NCBI GenBank assembly: GCA_032158295.1
Contig: CM063249.1
Location: forward strand, 19,656,270-19,720,269
Reading direction: 5' to 3'
DNA: 64,000 nt
Source: Pycnopodia helianthoides
Lineage: Eukaryota > Echinodermata > Asteroidea > Forcipulatida > Asteriidae
This document shows positions 1 through 11,285 of the stretch, one piece after another. Each line of letters starts with the position of its first letter. Position 1 is the stretch's first letter. Position numbers and translations under genes: made by a program. Below the pieces are notes generated by a model. The model worked only from the letters and a program-made list of their open reading frames with translations. It had not been told where the DNA came from and ran no database searches.

Positions 1-419
1 ACAATATCCAGCCACCAGACGTCGTTAGTTTTGTGAACAATTTTGTACAGAAGCATGTACAAATAACTATATTTTTTATGAAAGAAAGGCGCAACTTTCA
101 TGTCATGTTAATGCCGGCAACCGTTCCACTTCACTACAGTAGTTCTCCAGGGGGTAAAAACTGTAACATTATTAAATAACTGAACGACACGAGCTGATGT
201 TGAGAGATACATTGAGTAAGTGATTGTACCTACCTAGCCGCCTCCATCCGATGCACACAACAGATCGGACACAGCAGTTCGGATCCTTTGTCCGTACGGC
301 TGGAAGATTCCACTTGAATGGAGTTGGGGTAAAAGCAGCTACAATACAAGTAAATTAACACCGCCAGGAGGGGACGTCAAATTGTCTTATGTTAGTGTTA
401 CGAACAACTTTGCACTTAA

Positions 420-743
420 AGGAACATTACAGAATTGGTAAGAAAAAAGCTTGTAAAATATACTTTTTGATCACAGATTTAAATATGTTCTGTCTGAAAT
501 GCCATATTTGATGAGAAATGAATAAACTAGTTTATCGCTCAGTGAGCGTTTTATTCATTTGTTGAATCTATGTGATTTCATGCAAATGTGTAATCGGTTT
601 TTCCCTATTTTCTCGTGACCCAGATGGCCGATCGATCTCAAACTTCTACAGGTTTGTCAGTGGATTACATATGGTGGATTACATAAAGTGCTTACACTGC
701 CAGCAACGGTTTTGTTAGCAAAACCCAATTCTGTAATGTTCCT
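420..743 (+). mobile_element. TTAA-flanked MITE, copy 1
   Basis: Terminal inverted repeat AGGAACATTACAGAATTGG, with TTAA on both sides (416-419 and 744-747). The same element recurs at 8496-8879 (opposite orientation) and 13318-13703. TTAA duplication is typical of piggyBac-type transposition, but the terminus does not have the usual piggyBac CCY start, so the superfamily is inferred. There is no coding capacity. The first 415 bases of the window before it hold nothing I can recognise. Confidence 0.85.
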
Positions 744-747
744 TTAA

Positions 748-1448
748 GTAATTGTTACCAGAGACAAATAAATATTGCACTAGACGGATATGGTTGCGTG
801 TGTTGGTAATCGGAGGTGTTTGCCTATTTTGTTTGTATTTCATTTAAACATGTTCATATGTTTACCACATTTTTCGGATTCCTAAATAACAAATAACACG
901 TGTTTTATTCGATCAACCATGGAGGTTTCTTCCTCCACGATTCAACTGAATATATACATTTGAAACTCTTAATAATATGTCTGCTTTAATTCAAAACTAA
1001 TAAATTTGTTATTCAAATCAATCAAATGTTTGCTTCGCAATTGAATTACGTCCATAAAGTTCTACCGCGAATAAAATTTGGGAAGATAAACTCATTTTAA
1101 CCTTTTAGTCAAGTGAAAATATAACCAACAAATAGCTTTGTTGGGGATTGATTGATTGATTGATTTATTTAATTTCATTGTTATTATTATAATTTTAATT
1201 ATTACTATTATTATTATTTTGAATGTTGTGTGCTTACAGTATTTTTTTTTAAACTTGTTTGTTCCAATGTTATCAATCGCTCATGCCTTAGACAAGTGGT
1301 TGTCCATTGCTACATACAGGAAACCCGCTGATGTGGTGTGTTGCGGCGTAATAAAGAGGCATCAGGGACATACAAATGTAGTATCTTTGGGACGGTCAAC
1401 AATAATAGTGATGTTTCCCAGGACGTGTTCAGCCATAAATAGTATGAC
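748..1448. other. AT-rich intergenic stretch, no gene seen
   Basis: No convincing exon, RNA gene or repeat is visible apart from a short GATT tandem run near 1147-1163 and an ATT-rich patch near 1190-1220. Confidence 0.6.
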
Positions 1449-1951
1449 CAGCGGCGGCGCTACGGGGGGCACGGGGGGCAAATGCCCCCCCCCCCGTATT
1501 TTTGTTGCCCCCCCCCCCAGTTTGCCCCCCCCCCCCCAGTTTTTTCCCCGATGGCGGAAGTTGAGTTTAATCCCAAACGATTGCACCCAATTTGTTACAA
1601 TGTTGTTTGCGCTGTAAATAATAAACTCAATTTCATCCATCATAATTAGCTGGCACCATAAAAAAAAAGCCCAATACACTTTCCATCTCCGGCAATGTTA
1701 ATAAAATGTGGATTTATTTATCTGTACAAGCTTGGAAACTTGCTATAAATAGAAATGCATTGTCTGCCCAAAACCGTAAGCAGCCATTGTACACGCAGTT
1801 CGCACAACACGTCACATTCACACAGTGCAAAATCTTATTTCTGGAGTGAATTGTAGGCTTATACAGTACATTATAGACTTTTGTTTGCCCTCCTAAATTT
1901 AAGTTTGCCCCCCTCTTGCCCCCCAGATTAACAGGTCTGGTGCCGTCACTG
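1449..1951. mobile_element. Non-autonomous hAT-like element with 8-bp TSD
   Basis: The 503-bp element starts CAGCGGCGGCGCTA and ends, on the other strand, CAGTGACGGCACCA. These are imperfect inverted termini of the CAG type common in hAT elements. The flanking direct repeat AGTATGAC is exact (1441-1448 and 1952-1959). Inside are several long C/G runs (about 1457-1546) and more G-rich subterminal sequence at the other end. Open frames here are by-products of the G/C runs, and no transposase is present. Confidence 0.85.
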
Positions 1952-1989
1952 AGTATGACGTCCCCATCAATTACCTATGCTGTCTTATA

Positions 1990-2137
1990 CTGGACACCTA
2001 TGCGGCGACTCCTTGTTGGGGGCGGAGACTTTTTGTTTCTAGGTGTTGACTTTGTAAATAATCAACAAGCAAGCCAAACAAGAAAGTTGCCTTGCAAAAA
2101 ATTGCTGCGTAAAAAAGTCGCCGCCATGGGTGTCCAG
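1990..2137. mobile_element. Foldback MITE
   Basis: The 148-bp element has inverted termini CTGGACACC[T/C]ATG and, a few bases in, GGCGACT on both strands, with A/T-rich sequence between. The flanks do not give a clear duplication. A short open frame across it exists only because of the palindrome and is not a gene. Confidence 0.6.
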
Positions 2138-3007
2138 TGTAAAACACCATCCCTGGCCAGCCGTTTACATTGTGGAGACCAATTTCACAAAGCACTAAGA
2201 TTCATCTTAAGATGAGTTGTTGATATTGCCATATTGATTTGTATTGTGACATCACACTTTGCTTAGCAATTAAGATTGATACACAAATCTTAAATCTTTG
2301 TGAAATCAGCGCCCCTGGTTTTCTGATCACGTGAGGGCGGTATATAAATTTGACAGTAAATTTGTTAAAACTTTTAAAATGGCAACCTTCATGAAAGCTA
2401 GGCTTTTTAGAAAACTCATATTAGAACTGTTATTTATTATTAGTTTCTCGAATCATATCTTATCCGATTTGTTTAATCTGTTGATATCAAATGTTGATAA
2501 TTAAAGACGATAATAAACATATTGTAATTTTCCTACAATGGTCCAAAAGAATCATGAAACCACCCCTTTAGTTTTAAAATGGACCCGACCGGCCTTCAAC
2601 TGCATCGAACATATCCGAAGAAAAATCCACACGGGCATGCAGTCATCATCAGTCACTGAGTCGTCTATACATGTGTGTACGTCGGAGAGGGGTCCATATA
2701 TACACTCACGATGTGTTGTGGAAATTTCAATTGTCGTTAGAAAGAAGCAGTCGAGCCATACCCTCGGAGTCCTCTCCAGCCAATGTTGATTGTAATAATG
2801 TGTACTATTTTGTTTTTCAAAAGAATTTCCTCGATCGATGATTCGTTGTAAAAGAGGTTTGAGGAAATCGCTCGTAAGTATTGTATTTGTAATTGTTTGG
2901 TAAACATGGTAAATTCATCTAGCTCAGCTGGTTGCGTTATTATGATCATCGTTCGTCGAATATCGCAACTTATTTCCTCCATCTCCAATCTTCTTCTTCC
3001 ATATAAA

Positions 3008-3070
3008 GAATAATAATAATAATCAAAGTCTTGTATAGCGCCGGTGTCCGCCAATGCAGGTGCTCAATAC
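3008..3070 (-). repeat. SINE/retroelement 3' end fragment
   Basis: Read on the minus strand, this ends in a GCGCTATACAAGACTTTGAT-type sequence followed by ATT repeats. It resembles the 3' end and ATT tail of the tRNA-derived SINE at 49134-49495. Only the tail remains. Confidence 0.45.
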
Positions 3071-3577
3071 CGACTCATCAATTACATGAGCAAAATTCAT
3101 GGTTCTACCATGGAGGAATGTGTTCTTAATCTTCATTCCTCCATGGTTCTACTAAGTAATAATAGACTACTCTAGTACAAGTAGTAGTACTATCCAAACT
3201 GGGGCGCTGTCCTCCTTTTTCAAATTTTTGACATCTGTGGTCATACTCATATGATAGTTGATACATGCCACAGATGTAATCTGGTTTAACAAAATATATA
3301 TTTATTTTTTAGTAACATTCTCTGTTTTTTAATAGCCAGAGTAGCTTTGGAAATGAAGGCACTCGGGCCACAGTTAATATTAGGTTAACTTTTTCTCTTC
3401 CCGGCATTTGCTGCTGGCTCTAGACTATTGTATGTAACTAATATTGTTCCTTTGTCATTTTATTCATTGTCTTCACTGTTTGTTTTATTGTAATACAATT
3501 TATATTCTGAATTATGCCGAAAGTAAGATAAAGAATACAACAGTAAACAAAAATACAGGTTGAACAAAGAAAAATAG

Positions 3578-3646
3578 ACTAGAGCAATGACCTCTGGATT
3601 AATGTTATGGTGCTGGAGGTGGTTGGTTCAAATCCCGCTCTAGTCA
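3578..3646 (+). other. tRNA-like sequence, probably SINE head or relic
   Basis: A 69-nt segment begins GACTAGA and ends TCTAGTC, a perfect 7-bp acceptor-like stem. It contains a B-box-like GGTTCAAATCC and is followed at once by a T run that could stop RNA polymerase III. The T stem has a mismatch and no good A box or anticodon arm is visible, so it is not called as a working tRNA. Confidence 0.35.
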
Positions 3647-4222
3647 GTTTTTTTTTTATAAAGTTATTAAAAATTTACTTAGTCAGTTTCCCTTGTGTTT
3701 TTTTAATTGACAACAATAACATTAAAAAAAGATGATGTAGTTGTAATGCATGTAATATGTAAAGAAGAACTTTATTATTTTATTAAAACGATTCATCTCA
3801 CTAGCCATGGTGCCAGTGTGAACAATACTTCTACGCCATACATATGTCTAAAGTTGTGAAAGGTATGATATGTGTTTAGTTTTGCAATGGGAATGTTCAC
3901 TTCCACTCTAGTTTCCATTAAACATACAAAACAAATTAGGAGCAATAGGGGTCAACGTTCATGCTTTTTCGAGAGAAAAACGAAAACCAGTTATGTTACT
4001 TTGGATTTTTTACTTGTTAATAAATTGGTATTGGGAAGACATGAAAATTAAACAAGATGAAGTTATACGTATTCAAAAGTGCATATCCGGACATTTAGTA
4101 CTGTTGTTAAGTTTATAAATCGTATTCATTATTATAATCATATCTCATGCCTTTACTAAACAATGCATTACTGTAATATTTCTCCATTCGTTTTTCTTAG
4201 AACCACTGGAAATTGAAAGCAG

Positions 4223-4863
4223 ATGGATCAGAGTGACGTTGTTCCACAAGTCCTCGCTGATAACCAGCTGTATCTACAGTCATTGGGGCATCAGGTCTTT
4301 CCATCCAGTCATTGTATAGCCCCAGTGCATACTACTCCAACAGGGTATCCATACATGTACAGAGCTCAACACACTATGCCATCACATGGTACACCAGGCC
4401 TGCAGGATGGCCAGCTCCATACACCAAATCTCATCACTGATGGAGTATGTACATCTCAGCAACACCTCAACCCAACATTGCAACAGAACTCATGTGAACC
4501 AAGAGTACAGATACCACTGGGTTATACCCAAATGTTGAGACCAGTAGCTCTGCCTGGTGTTACCCATGGACTATCATTGAACCAGGAGCACAAGGCAAAG
4601 CTGTTGCCTGAGGTTCCATTGAAAGCATCATTTAATGGAGAGAAAAGTTCAGAAAATAGCAGGGCACCAGTTTTAAATCATAGGCCTCATTATCCATTTC
4701 ATCAAGAACTCAATAGAAGTGCAGTTGATATGCCTGGTTACAGTGGTGGTAACCCCCCAGTACATGTATTTGGGCAACATAGTGAGGAGAGTGGGATACA
4801 GTATTCAAGCAGTAATGTTCCATTCAGACCTAGTCTTGGCCCTCGCGAAATTAACTTCATAAG
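4223..4863 (+). CDS. CCDC117: CCDC117-like exon 1 (coding part)
   Basis: The acceptor TTTTTCTTAG ends at 4200, 22 untranslated bases precede the ATG, and the donor GTGAGG starts at 4864. It encodes about 213 residues rich in Pro, His, Gln and Ser without a recognisable domain. The exon ends in phase 2. Confidence 0.75.
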
Positions 4864-7800
4864 GTGAGGCTTAGTCGAAACAAGTTACACGTGTTTGTAC
4901 ATGTACATGAAGGTTCACACATCTTATAAGTTTACACACACAATTAGATGATGATAAGGTCTTTGAACACATTGGTTGTTTACATTTATAACAAACACAC
5001 AGACCCTTGTAATTTGATTGGTGGAACATGCGTCACGTGTGATCTTGCCATGTATACTGCAGTGACACTCCTGCTCCAAAATTTAATATAAGAGTCCAAT
5101 ATGGATAATAATTGGTTGCTTGACAGCGTTGCTTCCAAAATCATCATTCCCCACTGTCAAGGGAGAAAAAGTTCTTCATGGAGTCTACTAAATTGTTTAC
5201 AAATTTCAGAGTGTGGGGTTTTCTGTGTCTATTTGATGGTTATTATGAACAAATTTCAAATGTCAAAGATCTATGTGTGAGTTACATACATAGCAAACAT
5301 TTATTGTATTTTGTTGAATATGATCACTTGGTGAAATCTGGCTTTTCCATTTTATTCTGTTTCGCCTCGTGGAGTGAAATAAGAAAAGTCCAGATTTTAA
5401 CTTGTGATTATGAAAATGGCTCAAACCCAGTGACGTAACCAGAGGGAGAGGGGGGGGGGGGCTTCCCCCCAGAATTGTTGCTCCTTACCCAAGTAAGATT
5501 GAAGAAAAAAATAAACAAGGACTTAATTGGTCTTCGCAATAAAAACATATTTTTCGCATAACCTGTAAACCAATTAATACTGGTTGGAAAATGTGTATGT
5601 TTCAGTATATCTTAATATAAGTTTTATTACTGCTACCTGTGCTTGGTGAGTGCAGGTAATGGGCTTGATCACGTGTGCATTTGCTGAAGAATAGTCTTAG
5701 TCTTTGATGCTCCTTAATGTAGCAGTGTGTGTGTAAATAGCTGCATGGGTGCATTAACAATGTATGGAGAATAATGAACAAGGAGCATCTTGAACCTCGT
5801 GAAGCCAGTTGTCAGCAAAGCCACCATGAAATAGTCAACCGAGTGACTGGAAACTTGACACGCAATCATAAAGAAACACAGTTATCACTGAGGCATCAGT
5901 GACTACTTGTAGTTACTGAAGACACTGGCAATTATCTGCATTCAATGATTATCATTGCGTGACCAACTATAAACCAGCCTTGAATGCTCTGATTTCGACA
6001 ATGCATTGTCATTGAAATGCTATGGTGTACTTGACTGATAGCTGAGGGGAAAAAAACACACCAAAAGCTCCCTCCCGACTAAATCAAGAAATGAAGTTTT
6101 CAAGTTTTCTTTGAGGTGACTTATTATTTTACTTGTATGTGCCTTTTTCAGAAAATTACGAAAGAGAGAGCGAAATGCTCAAAATATGTGGAAGCAAAGA
6201 GAGCATGTTCATGGCAAGAGAAACCAGATGTCATTAGAGGAGGATAGGTAAGTCTAAAATGCTATCATTTAACAATTAATTATTAATGATCAGGACCAAT
6301 TAGTTGCACATACTGTATGGAATTGATTTAGTTTTATGCTTTTAAACTTTCTTTGTCATTTAGTACAGTAATAACAAGGTATATTTTAAAGCCACTATTT
6401 TGATTATAGTACACTCACTTGAAGACCTCAAATTAATAAGTGTAAGCCAGAGTTTAAGATAAGTGTAATTTGTGTTACCTTATAAAGGCAAATGATGAAT
6501 CTAAAGAAAAGTGCAACTCAGCATTTTTAAACTTGATGTACAGACCTGTCTGTTATGATGATTGATAAGTGATCTTGAGTATATTCTACAGCTATGATGA
6601 TCTACCTCCATCCAAGCAGTTCATCAGTGAAGAAAAAATGGCTGCCAGGATGAGTAACCTGAGGATTAGTGGTGACAATAAGATGTCTACACTAGAGGAA
6701 CGATGGATGATGGCAACCAAAGACGCTAAAAGACACTTGGCAGAAATTGAAAGCAGGTATGACTTGGCTATTTTGGGGTTTTCAGGTTGGTCTCATTCCC
6801 AGGATACAGTCATGAGTATTGAATACCTATAATATAATCAGTGTACAGACTCACTATTTGGTTACACTGCTGTCTTCAGGAAATAGAAAATAACATCCAA
6901 ATGATTCACTTCCAACACTTTCACATGTAAATGAACATTGTCCAAATGACACACACTGCTCTTGCTGACAAGTTTGAAATGTGATGCATTCAACTGTACA
7001 TATCATTACATTGTGGTCTTTCTGGCAGATTATCCGATTCAGAGTCTGATATCGAGTCTGATTCAGAATGCAAGGAGTCAGGAAATAGTAATGGTGGTTA
7101 TAATCACATTGAAGTCAGCCCTGAGCTAAAGACAGCATTAAGCCAAAAGAAGGGACCTCTGCCAGATTCAATCATCAAATCAATGTAAGTGCAGTTTAAT
7201 TTCTTATCACAAGGTAGCGCAGAAAATTGTGATTTTCATGACCCCCCCCCCCCACTTATCAATGTCCGCATTTTTGTATAGCTTTTTCTTTTTAACTACA
7301 AGTTAACATAGCCCCCACCCCCATCAGTACTCTCTTTATAACTGTAATAGTGTCGCTAATTATGGATAATGGCAAAGAAATCAGTAATTAGTCTTACAGG
7401 TGAGTTTGTAAATGTATTTTTTTTTCTTCGTTTGGTTTCCATAATAAAGCAATAGCAAATAAAGTACCTTAATAAAAACTTAAATTAAGATCAAACATTG
7501 TAAGCAAAATGAAGCTATGTAACTTTTGAATTGTGACGTAGCCAGATGTTTGTACCTGTCCTTTTCCATAGTTGTTCACTGATGTTATTTTGTACCACCA
7601 GATGTTTGAGCAGTAACCTGCCAGGGTCGACACTGATACAGTGAAGTGTATGTTAAAACACTCATAACTTAACCCTTTTTTTCTACGACATGTTTAGGTC
7701 CAGTAACTGTACACAACTCGTCCTGTGGAAACCACCATCGGCATACATAGACAACATTATATCGTCAACAAGACCAGATGATGTACAGCAATCAGCCAGT

Positions 7801-7953
7801 GTGTTGCCTGACCGAACTACTGTCATGCTGGAGGACAGAAATATTGGTGAAACTCAGAGTAGTATTAGCAGACCCCTTGCATGGAATAATGGTAGTCCAA
7901 CCAACACTGTCACACAACTCTTTGATTTTATAGAGGATGATATGGACTTGTAA
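4223..7953 (+). CDS. CCDC117: CCDC117-like protein, five coding exons
   Basis: Exons are 4223-4863, 6152-6247, 6592-6756, 7029-7184 and 7698-7953, joined at GT-AG sites, giving 437 residues. The first exon encodes a long, low-complexity Pro/His/Gln/Ser-rich region. A basic stretch (KLRKRERNAQ) follows, then a charged helical segment, an acidic serine-rich patch (SDSESDIESDSE), and the most diagnostic part, PDSIIKSM..., then LVLWKPP, ending IEDDMDL. From memory, vertebrate CCDC117 has MIESMSRPSMELVLWKP and an acidic MEL terminus in the same order, but is shorter (about 280 residues). CCDC117 is little characterised, so I assign no mechanism. The start is the first ATG after the 4200 acceptor. 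HCFC1R1-like proteins are an alternative relative. Confidence 0.72.
6152..6247 (+). CDS. CCDC117: CCDC117-like exon 2
   Basis: Acceptor CCTTTTTCAG, donor GTAAGT. It encodes a basic, helix-prone segment beginning KLRKRERNAQNMW and ending SLEEDR, which could carry nuclear localisation. At 96 nt it is a multiple of three between phase-2 introns. Confidence 0.75.
   Translation, partial: KITKERAKCSKYVEAKRACSWQEKPDVIRGG
6592..6756 (+). CDS. CCDC117: CCDC117-like exon 3
   Basis: Acceptor TATTCTACAG, donor GTATGA. It encodes YDDLPPSKQF..., then a helical charged stretch ending RHLAEIES, similar in place to the QEIEDR helix of vertebrate CCDC117. 165 nt, phase 2 on both sides. Confidence 0.75.
7029..7184 (+). 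CDS. CCDC117: CCDC117-like exon 4
   Basis: Acceptor TTTCTGGCAG, donor GTAAGT. It encodes the acidic serine patch SDSESDIESDSE and the start of the conserved block, LPDSIIKSM. 156 nt, phase 2 on both sides. Confidence 0.78.
7698..7953 (+). CDS. CCDC117: CCDC117-like exon 5 (last coding)
   Basis: The acceptor ends ATGTTTAG at 7697. The exon encodes SSNCTQLVLWKPPSAY, the most conserved block, then a loose Ser/Thr-rich region and an acidic end, LFDFIEDDMDL, before TAA. In-frame bases upstream of 7698 belong to the intron. Confidence 0.78.
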
Positions 7954-8491
7954 CCAAGATATTAATTGGAAAATACCAGGCCTTCAACTTGATAAAGGAA
8001 ACATAGTCCGAAGTTTGATCTATCAAACTATAACCTTCAATGAGTTGACCAATCACATATCTGTGATTAGGAACCCAAACCAAAAGTCTAACAAAAATCC
8101 TGGTACAAAAGGTAAACAAGTTCTAGTGGGATTGCTCCATTAAGTAACTTGTGTGACGTGATGCGCTTTTCTACAGTAGGTGTAAGCCCATTCATATGAA
8201 CTACACATGTATCTACCTGTTACTAGGCGTTTGCTATGGTGGGCTTAGGCATAATGGATAAATCTATTGTATCCATTTCATTGCCTTGGTACTGTGAAAT
8301 GTTACAATAGCAATTTTTTATCTGTCTTTATACAGATACGGCAATTACATAGGTTGAATGGCTTCTGACTGGCATCCCAAACAAACATATTGACAAAATA
8401 GGGAGACCACCAACATAAGGCTACATAGCCTCATAAATAGTGTCAATAGGCTGGACTCCCTCACAGTCAATTTACCCAGTCAGTTTGCCTT
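7954..8491 (+). other. Probable 3' UTR of the CCDC117-like gene
   Basis: Non-coding sequence directly after the stop codon. I see no strong polyadenylation hexamer here; the transcript may continue through the MITE at 8496-8879 towards the AATAAA at 10311. Confidence 0.4.
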
Positions 8492-8495
8492 TTAA

Positions 8496-8879
8496 AGGAA
8501 CATTACAGAATTGGTTTTTGCTAACAAAACAGTTGCTGGCAGTGTAAGCACTTTATGTAATCCACCATACACATAAACTGACAAACCTGTAGAAGTTTGA
8601 GATCGATCGGCCATCTAGGTCATGAGAAAATAGTGAAAAACCGATTACACATTTGCATGAAATCATATAAATTCAACAGATGAATAAAACGCTCACTGAG
8701 CGATAAACTCCAATTGGAAAATTAGTTTATTCATTTCTCATCAAATATGACATTTCAGACAGAAATATTTCAAGGGATGTTTTCTACTATCATCATCATT
8801 AGACCGTGTAAGTTTTGTGTAAATCTGTGATCAAAGTATATTTTACAAGTTTTTTTCTTACCAATTCTGTAATGTTCCT
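8496..8879 (-). mobile_element. TTAA-flanked MITE, copy 2 (inverted)
   Basis: Same family as 420-743 and 13318-13703, in the opposite orientation, with TTAA at 8492-8495 and 8880-8883. It carries an AATAAA (near 8681) that could act as a poly(A) signal for the upstream gene. Confidence 0.87.
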
Positions 8880-8883
8880 TTAA

Positions 8884-9676
8884 GTCCTAAAGTAGAATGT
8901 TGCTTTTGTTTATACCCTTCACCTTTTCAGAAACTCTTAAAAGGATTTATACATCAATTTGACAACCTGTCAGAAGCTGTGGTTTGAAAGAGGTTCTTAA
9001 AAAAAAATACATAGACAAACTGACTGGCTGATGGGCCTTTAGTAGGCACAGACATCATGGGGCAATTTTCTCCTAGGTTAAGTATTGAAGATTCTGTTGA
9101 CCACTTTCTGTTGGTATTAAAAATGTTTTTTTTACCGTGCCACTGATTGGTATTATTTATTCAGAACTTTTGAAATAATTTGTTTTTGAGAATATTGTTG
9201 TCACCATTGTTGTCACAATGAAACCCTGACTAAACAAAGTAAAGACAACAAACGTTCTGTTGGGATGTCCATAAGTTACTTAAGTTGATGAAAACCCTGT
9301 CAGAGCATGGATAGCTCCATGGTCAGAGGCATACACTTAAATATAAAGTGTAGTAGTATTATGAACATCATTATACCTCGATATAAATTACCCCTTTGTA
9401 ACAAGTGCATTGGTTTACAACTTGTTGAACACATTTCTGTTGTTCTTTTCCATTTGAGACTGTACTGCCTGTGAATGCATTCCCTGCTCATTTCAGTATA
9501 TTTAATTCTTACCTGTTTGCAACCATTTACAAAAAATCACCAATCAAATCCGTCTAACCTAGAACCCGAAGATACAAAATCTTCCTAACCAAGAGGATTT
9601 ATGACCCAAATCAGAAAATTCAACAGGTACATGTATTCACCTTTGGTTTAGGAAGGATCATGTAAACCTTCCTCCT
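8884..9676. other. Non-coding stretch, nothing recognised
   Basis: Possible 3' UTR or intergenic DNA. No exon, RNA gene or repeat family could be supported. Confidence 0.5.
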
Positions 9677-10157
9677 GGGCTCACTTTCATAGAGCTGATT
9701 AAGCACAGAAAGTAGTTAAGCACAACAAAATTATGCTTACCAGAATAAGATCACCAGCGAAAGTACCATGTCACATGCACCATTTTTGACTGGTATCCTG
9801 CAAAGTTTTGCTTAGCACAACATTGTTAAGTAAAGTTGTCTGCTTAACACGTTGACTGCCGGTCATTATATTCGTAGGGCGTTTCCATTTGCCATGCGCA
9901 TGTGCACGCGCACATACCAAATAGGTACTATACAAAAAAATAAAATTTATCATGCACATTCTAAGGTTGATGTCCTCACCACTGCCAGAAGCGTATAATG
10001 TTGCGTGCTCAGTGATGCCATTGTATTTAAATAACAATACAAAGCCCTTTCATTCTCTACGAGTATACTTGTAGTGGCAGAATACGTCTAACCTGTTACT
10101 ACGAATGTACTTATAGGTGGCAGTCAACGTGTTAAGCAGCTCTATGAAATTGGGCCC
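9677..10157. mobile_element. Foldback element with a nested TTAA element
   Basis: Outer inverted termini: GGGCTCACTTTCATAGAGCTG at the left (first 20 bases are the terminus) and, reversed, GGGCCCAATTTCATAGAGCT at the right. The interior contains repeated TGCTTA and TTAAGCA words. A related copy lies at 15558-15880. The inner 9848-10131 element has landed in its right half. Confidence 0.75.
9848..10131. mobile_element. piggyBac-like MITE nested in a foldback element
   Basis: The 284-bp element has inverted termini CACGTTGACTGCC and target duplication TTAA on both sides (9844-9847, 10132-10135). TTAA duplication fits piggyBac-type mobilisation. No transposase is encoded; the open frame on the minus strand across it has no recognisable similarity. 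Confidence 0.85.
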
Positions 10158-11029
10158 TTTTGGAAGGATACCAAATAATTGATTATTTGATATTGTTTGG
10201 AATATGTTCAAATCTTTTTAATAATGTAGCTCAATGCTTGACATATGTTCCGATGATAGAGAAGGGTTTATTATTATTTATATTTTTCTTTTTTTAATGA
10301 CTGTTTTTAAAATAAAGACAGCAGACACTTTAAAACTCACCATACTTGTGCAATGACTATTATTTAATTTGTAAAGTTGATGGGATTGTTTGGGGGTAAT
10401 GTAATCCAATAGTTTCACAGTAACAATACTACCTCAGTAAATCTTTAAAAAAGTGGTCTTTGTACTAGCAATAATAATATTGCCTGTTAGTCATTTATAT
10501 AGTGCTGTCACCACATGATTCAAAGTGCTGACATTTTAAGACAGGCTTGCAAAGTTTTTGAAAGCAGGAATGCAGACAAGGCTGGCAAACAACATTGATA
10601 TCACTATTACATAGGAGGGGATCCTCAAAGCTAGTGCTCTTATAACTGTAGACAATACCTCGGGAGTGCTGGGAAATGATGGAGTCGCACACACTGTAGA
10701 TATTTACATGTATTTACATTTGTTTTTGGTTGTTATTAGCAAAATAAATCCATTATCAATAAGTATGCACATGATGTGTGTGCATCAAAATACATGTACA
10801 TTGAAAGATTCAAAATTACCTATAAAGGGTACTTATTTGGAAATTTACATTTTAAAGAACACTGTACCTATTTAGGCAAGTAAACAACCTCTGCAAAACG
10901 CAAACCACCTCACAAATTATACATGTATGTAAACTCCTGGTGGTATTATTACTATATATTTCTGGTAATGAAACCAAGGATGCCTCATAATTGAACTTAA
11001 TCACTGTAGCTCACAAGCCTGAGGAAACC
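10158..11029. other. Intergenic DNA with one poly(A) hexamer
   Basis: An AATAAA at 10311-10316 after a T-rich stretch could end the CCDC117-like transcript. The rest is AT-rich with no supported feature. Confidence 0.4.
10311..10316 (+). terminator. Candidate poly(A) signal, CCDC117-like gene
   Basis: Canonical AATAAA on the coding strand, 2.36 kb downstream of the stop codon. Assignment is by position only. Confidence 0.3.
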
Positions 11030-11285
11030 TGTATTCTAGGGTGCTTGCTATGAGAACCAGAAACATCGGGTTAACCTCTACTCTTCTGGGTTCTTTTACG
11101 TGCACTACAAATCCTAGTACATGGAACCTACGGCTTAATGTCCCATCCGAAAGACAAAGCAATTAAGGTAAAGTGTCTTGCTATAGGACACAGCTGCCAT
11201 GACTGGGTCGTTGAACCCATACTCTGCTGATCAGAAACACCAGAGCTTGAATCCAGCGCTCTTAATCGCTTGGCCTTGACACGCT
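11030..11285 (-). mobile_element. tRNA-derived SINE, minus strand
   Basis: Read on the minus strand, it starts with a tRNA-like head (GCCAAGCGATTAAGAGC as A-box region, TGGGTTCAA as B box). It continues with a body containing CTTTCGGATGGGACATTAAG and GTGCACGTAAAAGAACCC. The same body is found in the split SINE at 30429-30545 plus 34827-35125. The 3' limit is approximate. Confidence 0.75.

Larger units (their letters stand above)
2138..4200. other. Upstream region of the CCDC117-like gene
   Basis: The splice acceptor at 4199-4200 implies at least one untranslated exon upstream, but I cannot locate it or the promoter. The stretch contains a SINE tail (3008-3070), a short hairpin with arms ACCATGGAGGAATG (about 3107-3151) and a tRNA-like sequence (3578-3646). 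A frame at 2538-2789 has no recognisable similarity. Confidence 0.5.

Noticed and set aside
1156..1617. Open frame of 153 codons
   Set aside because: Its second half is the G/C-run end of a hAT-like MITE and the first half is AT-rich low complexity. No similarity or splice context.
1916..2215. Open frame of 99 codons and its minus-strand shadow
   Set aside because: It spans the palindrome of the foldback element at 1990-2137; the frame is a by-product of the inverted repeat.
3578..3646. A functional tRNA gene
   Set aside because: Perfect 7-bp end stem and B-box-like word, but no proper D or anticodon arm and a mismatch in the T stem. Kept only as a tRNA-like relic.
5178..5438. Open frame inside the CCDC117-like intron 1
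   Set aside because: No similarity, and skipping it gives an in-phase splice between exons at 4863 and 6152.
5429..5469. CAGTGACGTAACCAG followed by a G run, a hAT-like end
   Set aside because: Only one terminus was found; no partner end or target duplication could be located nearby.
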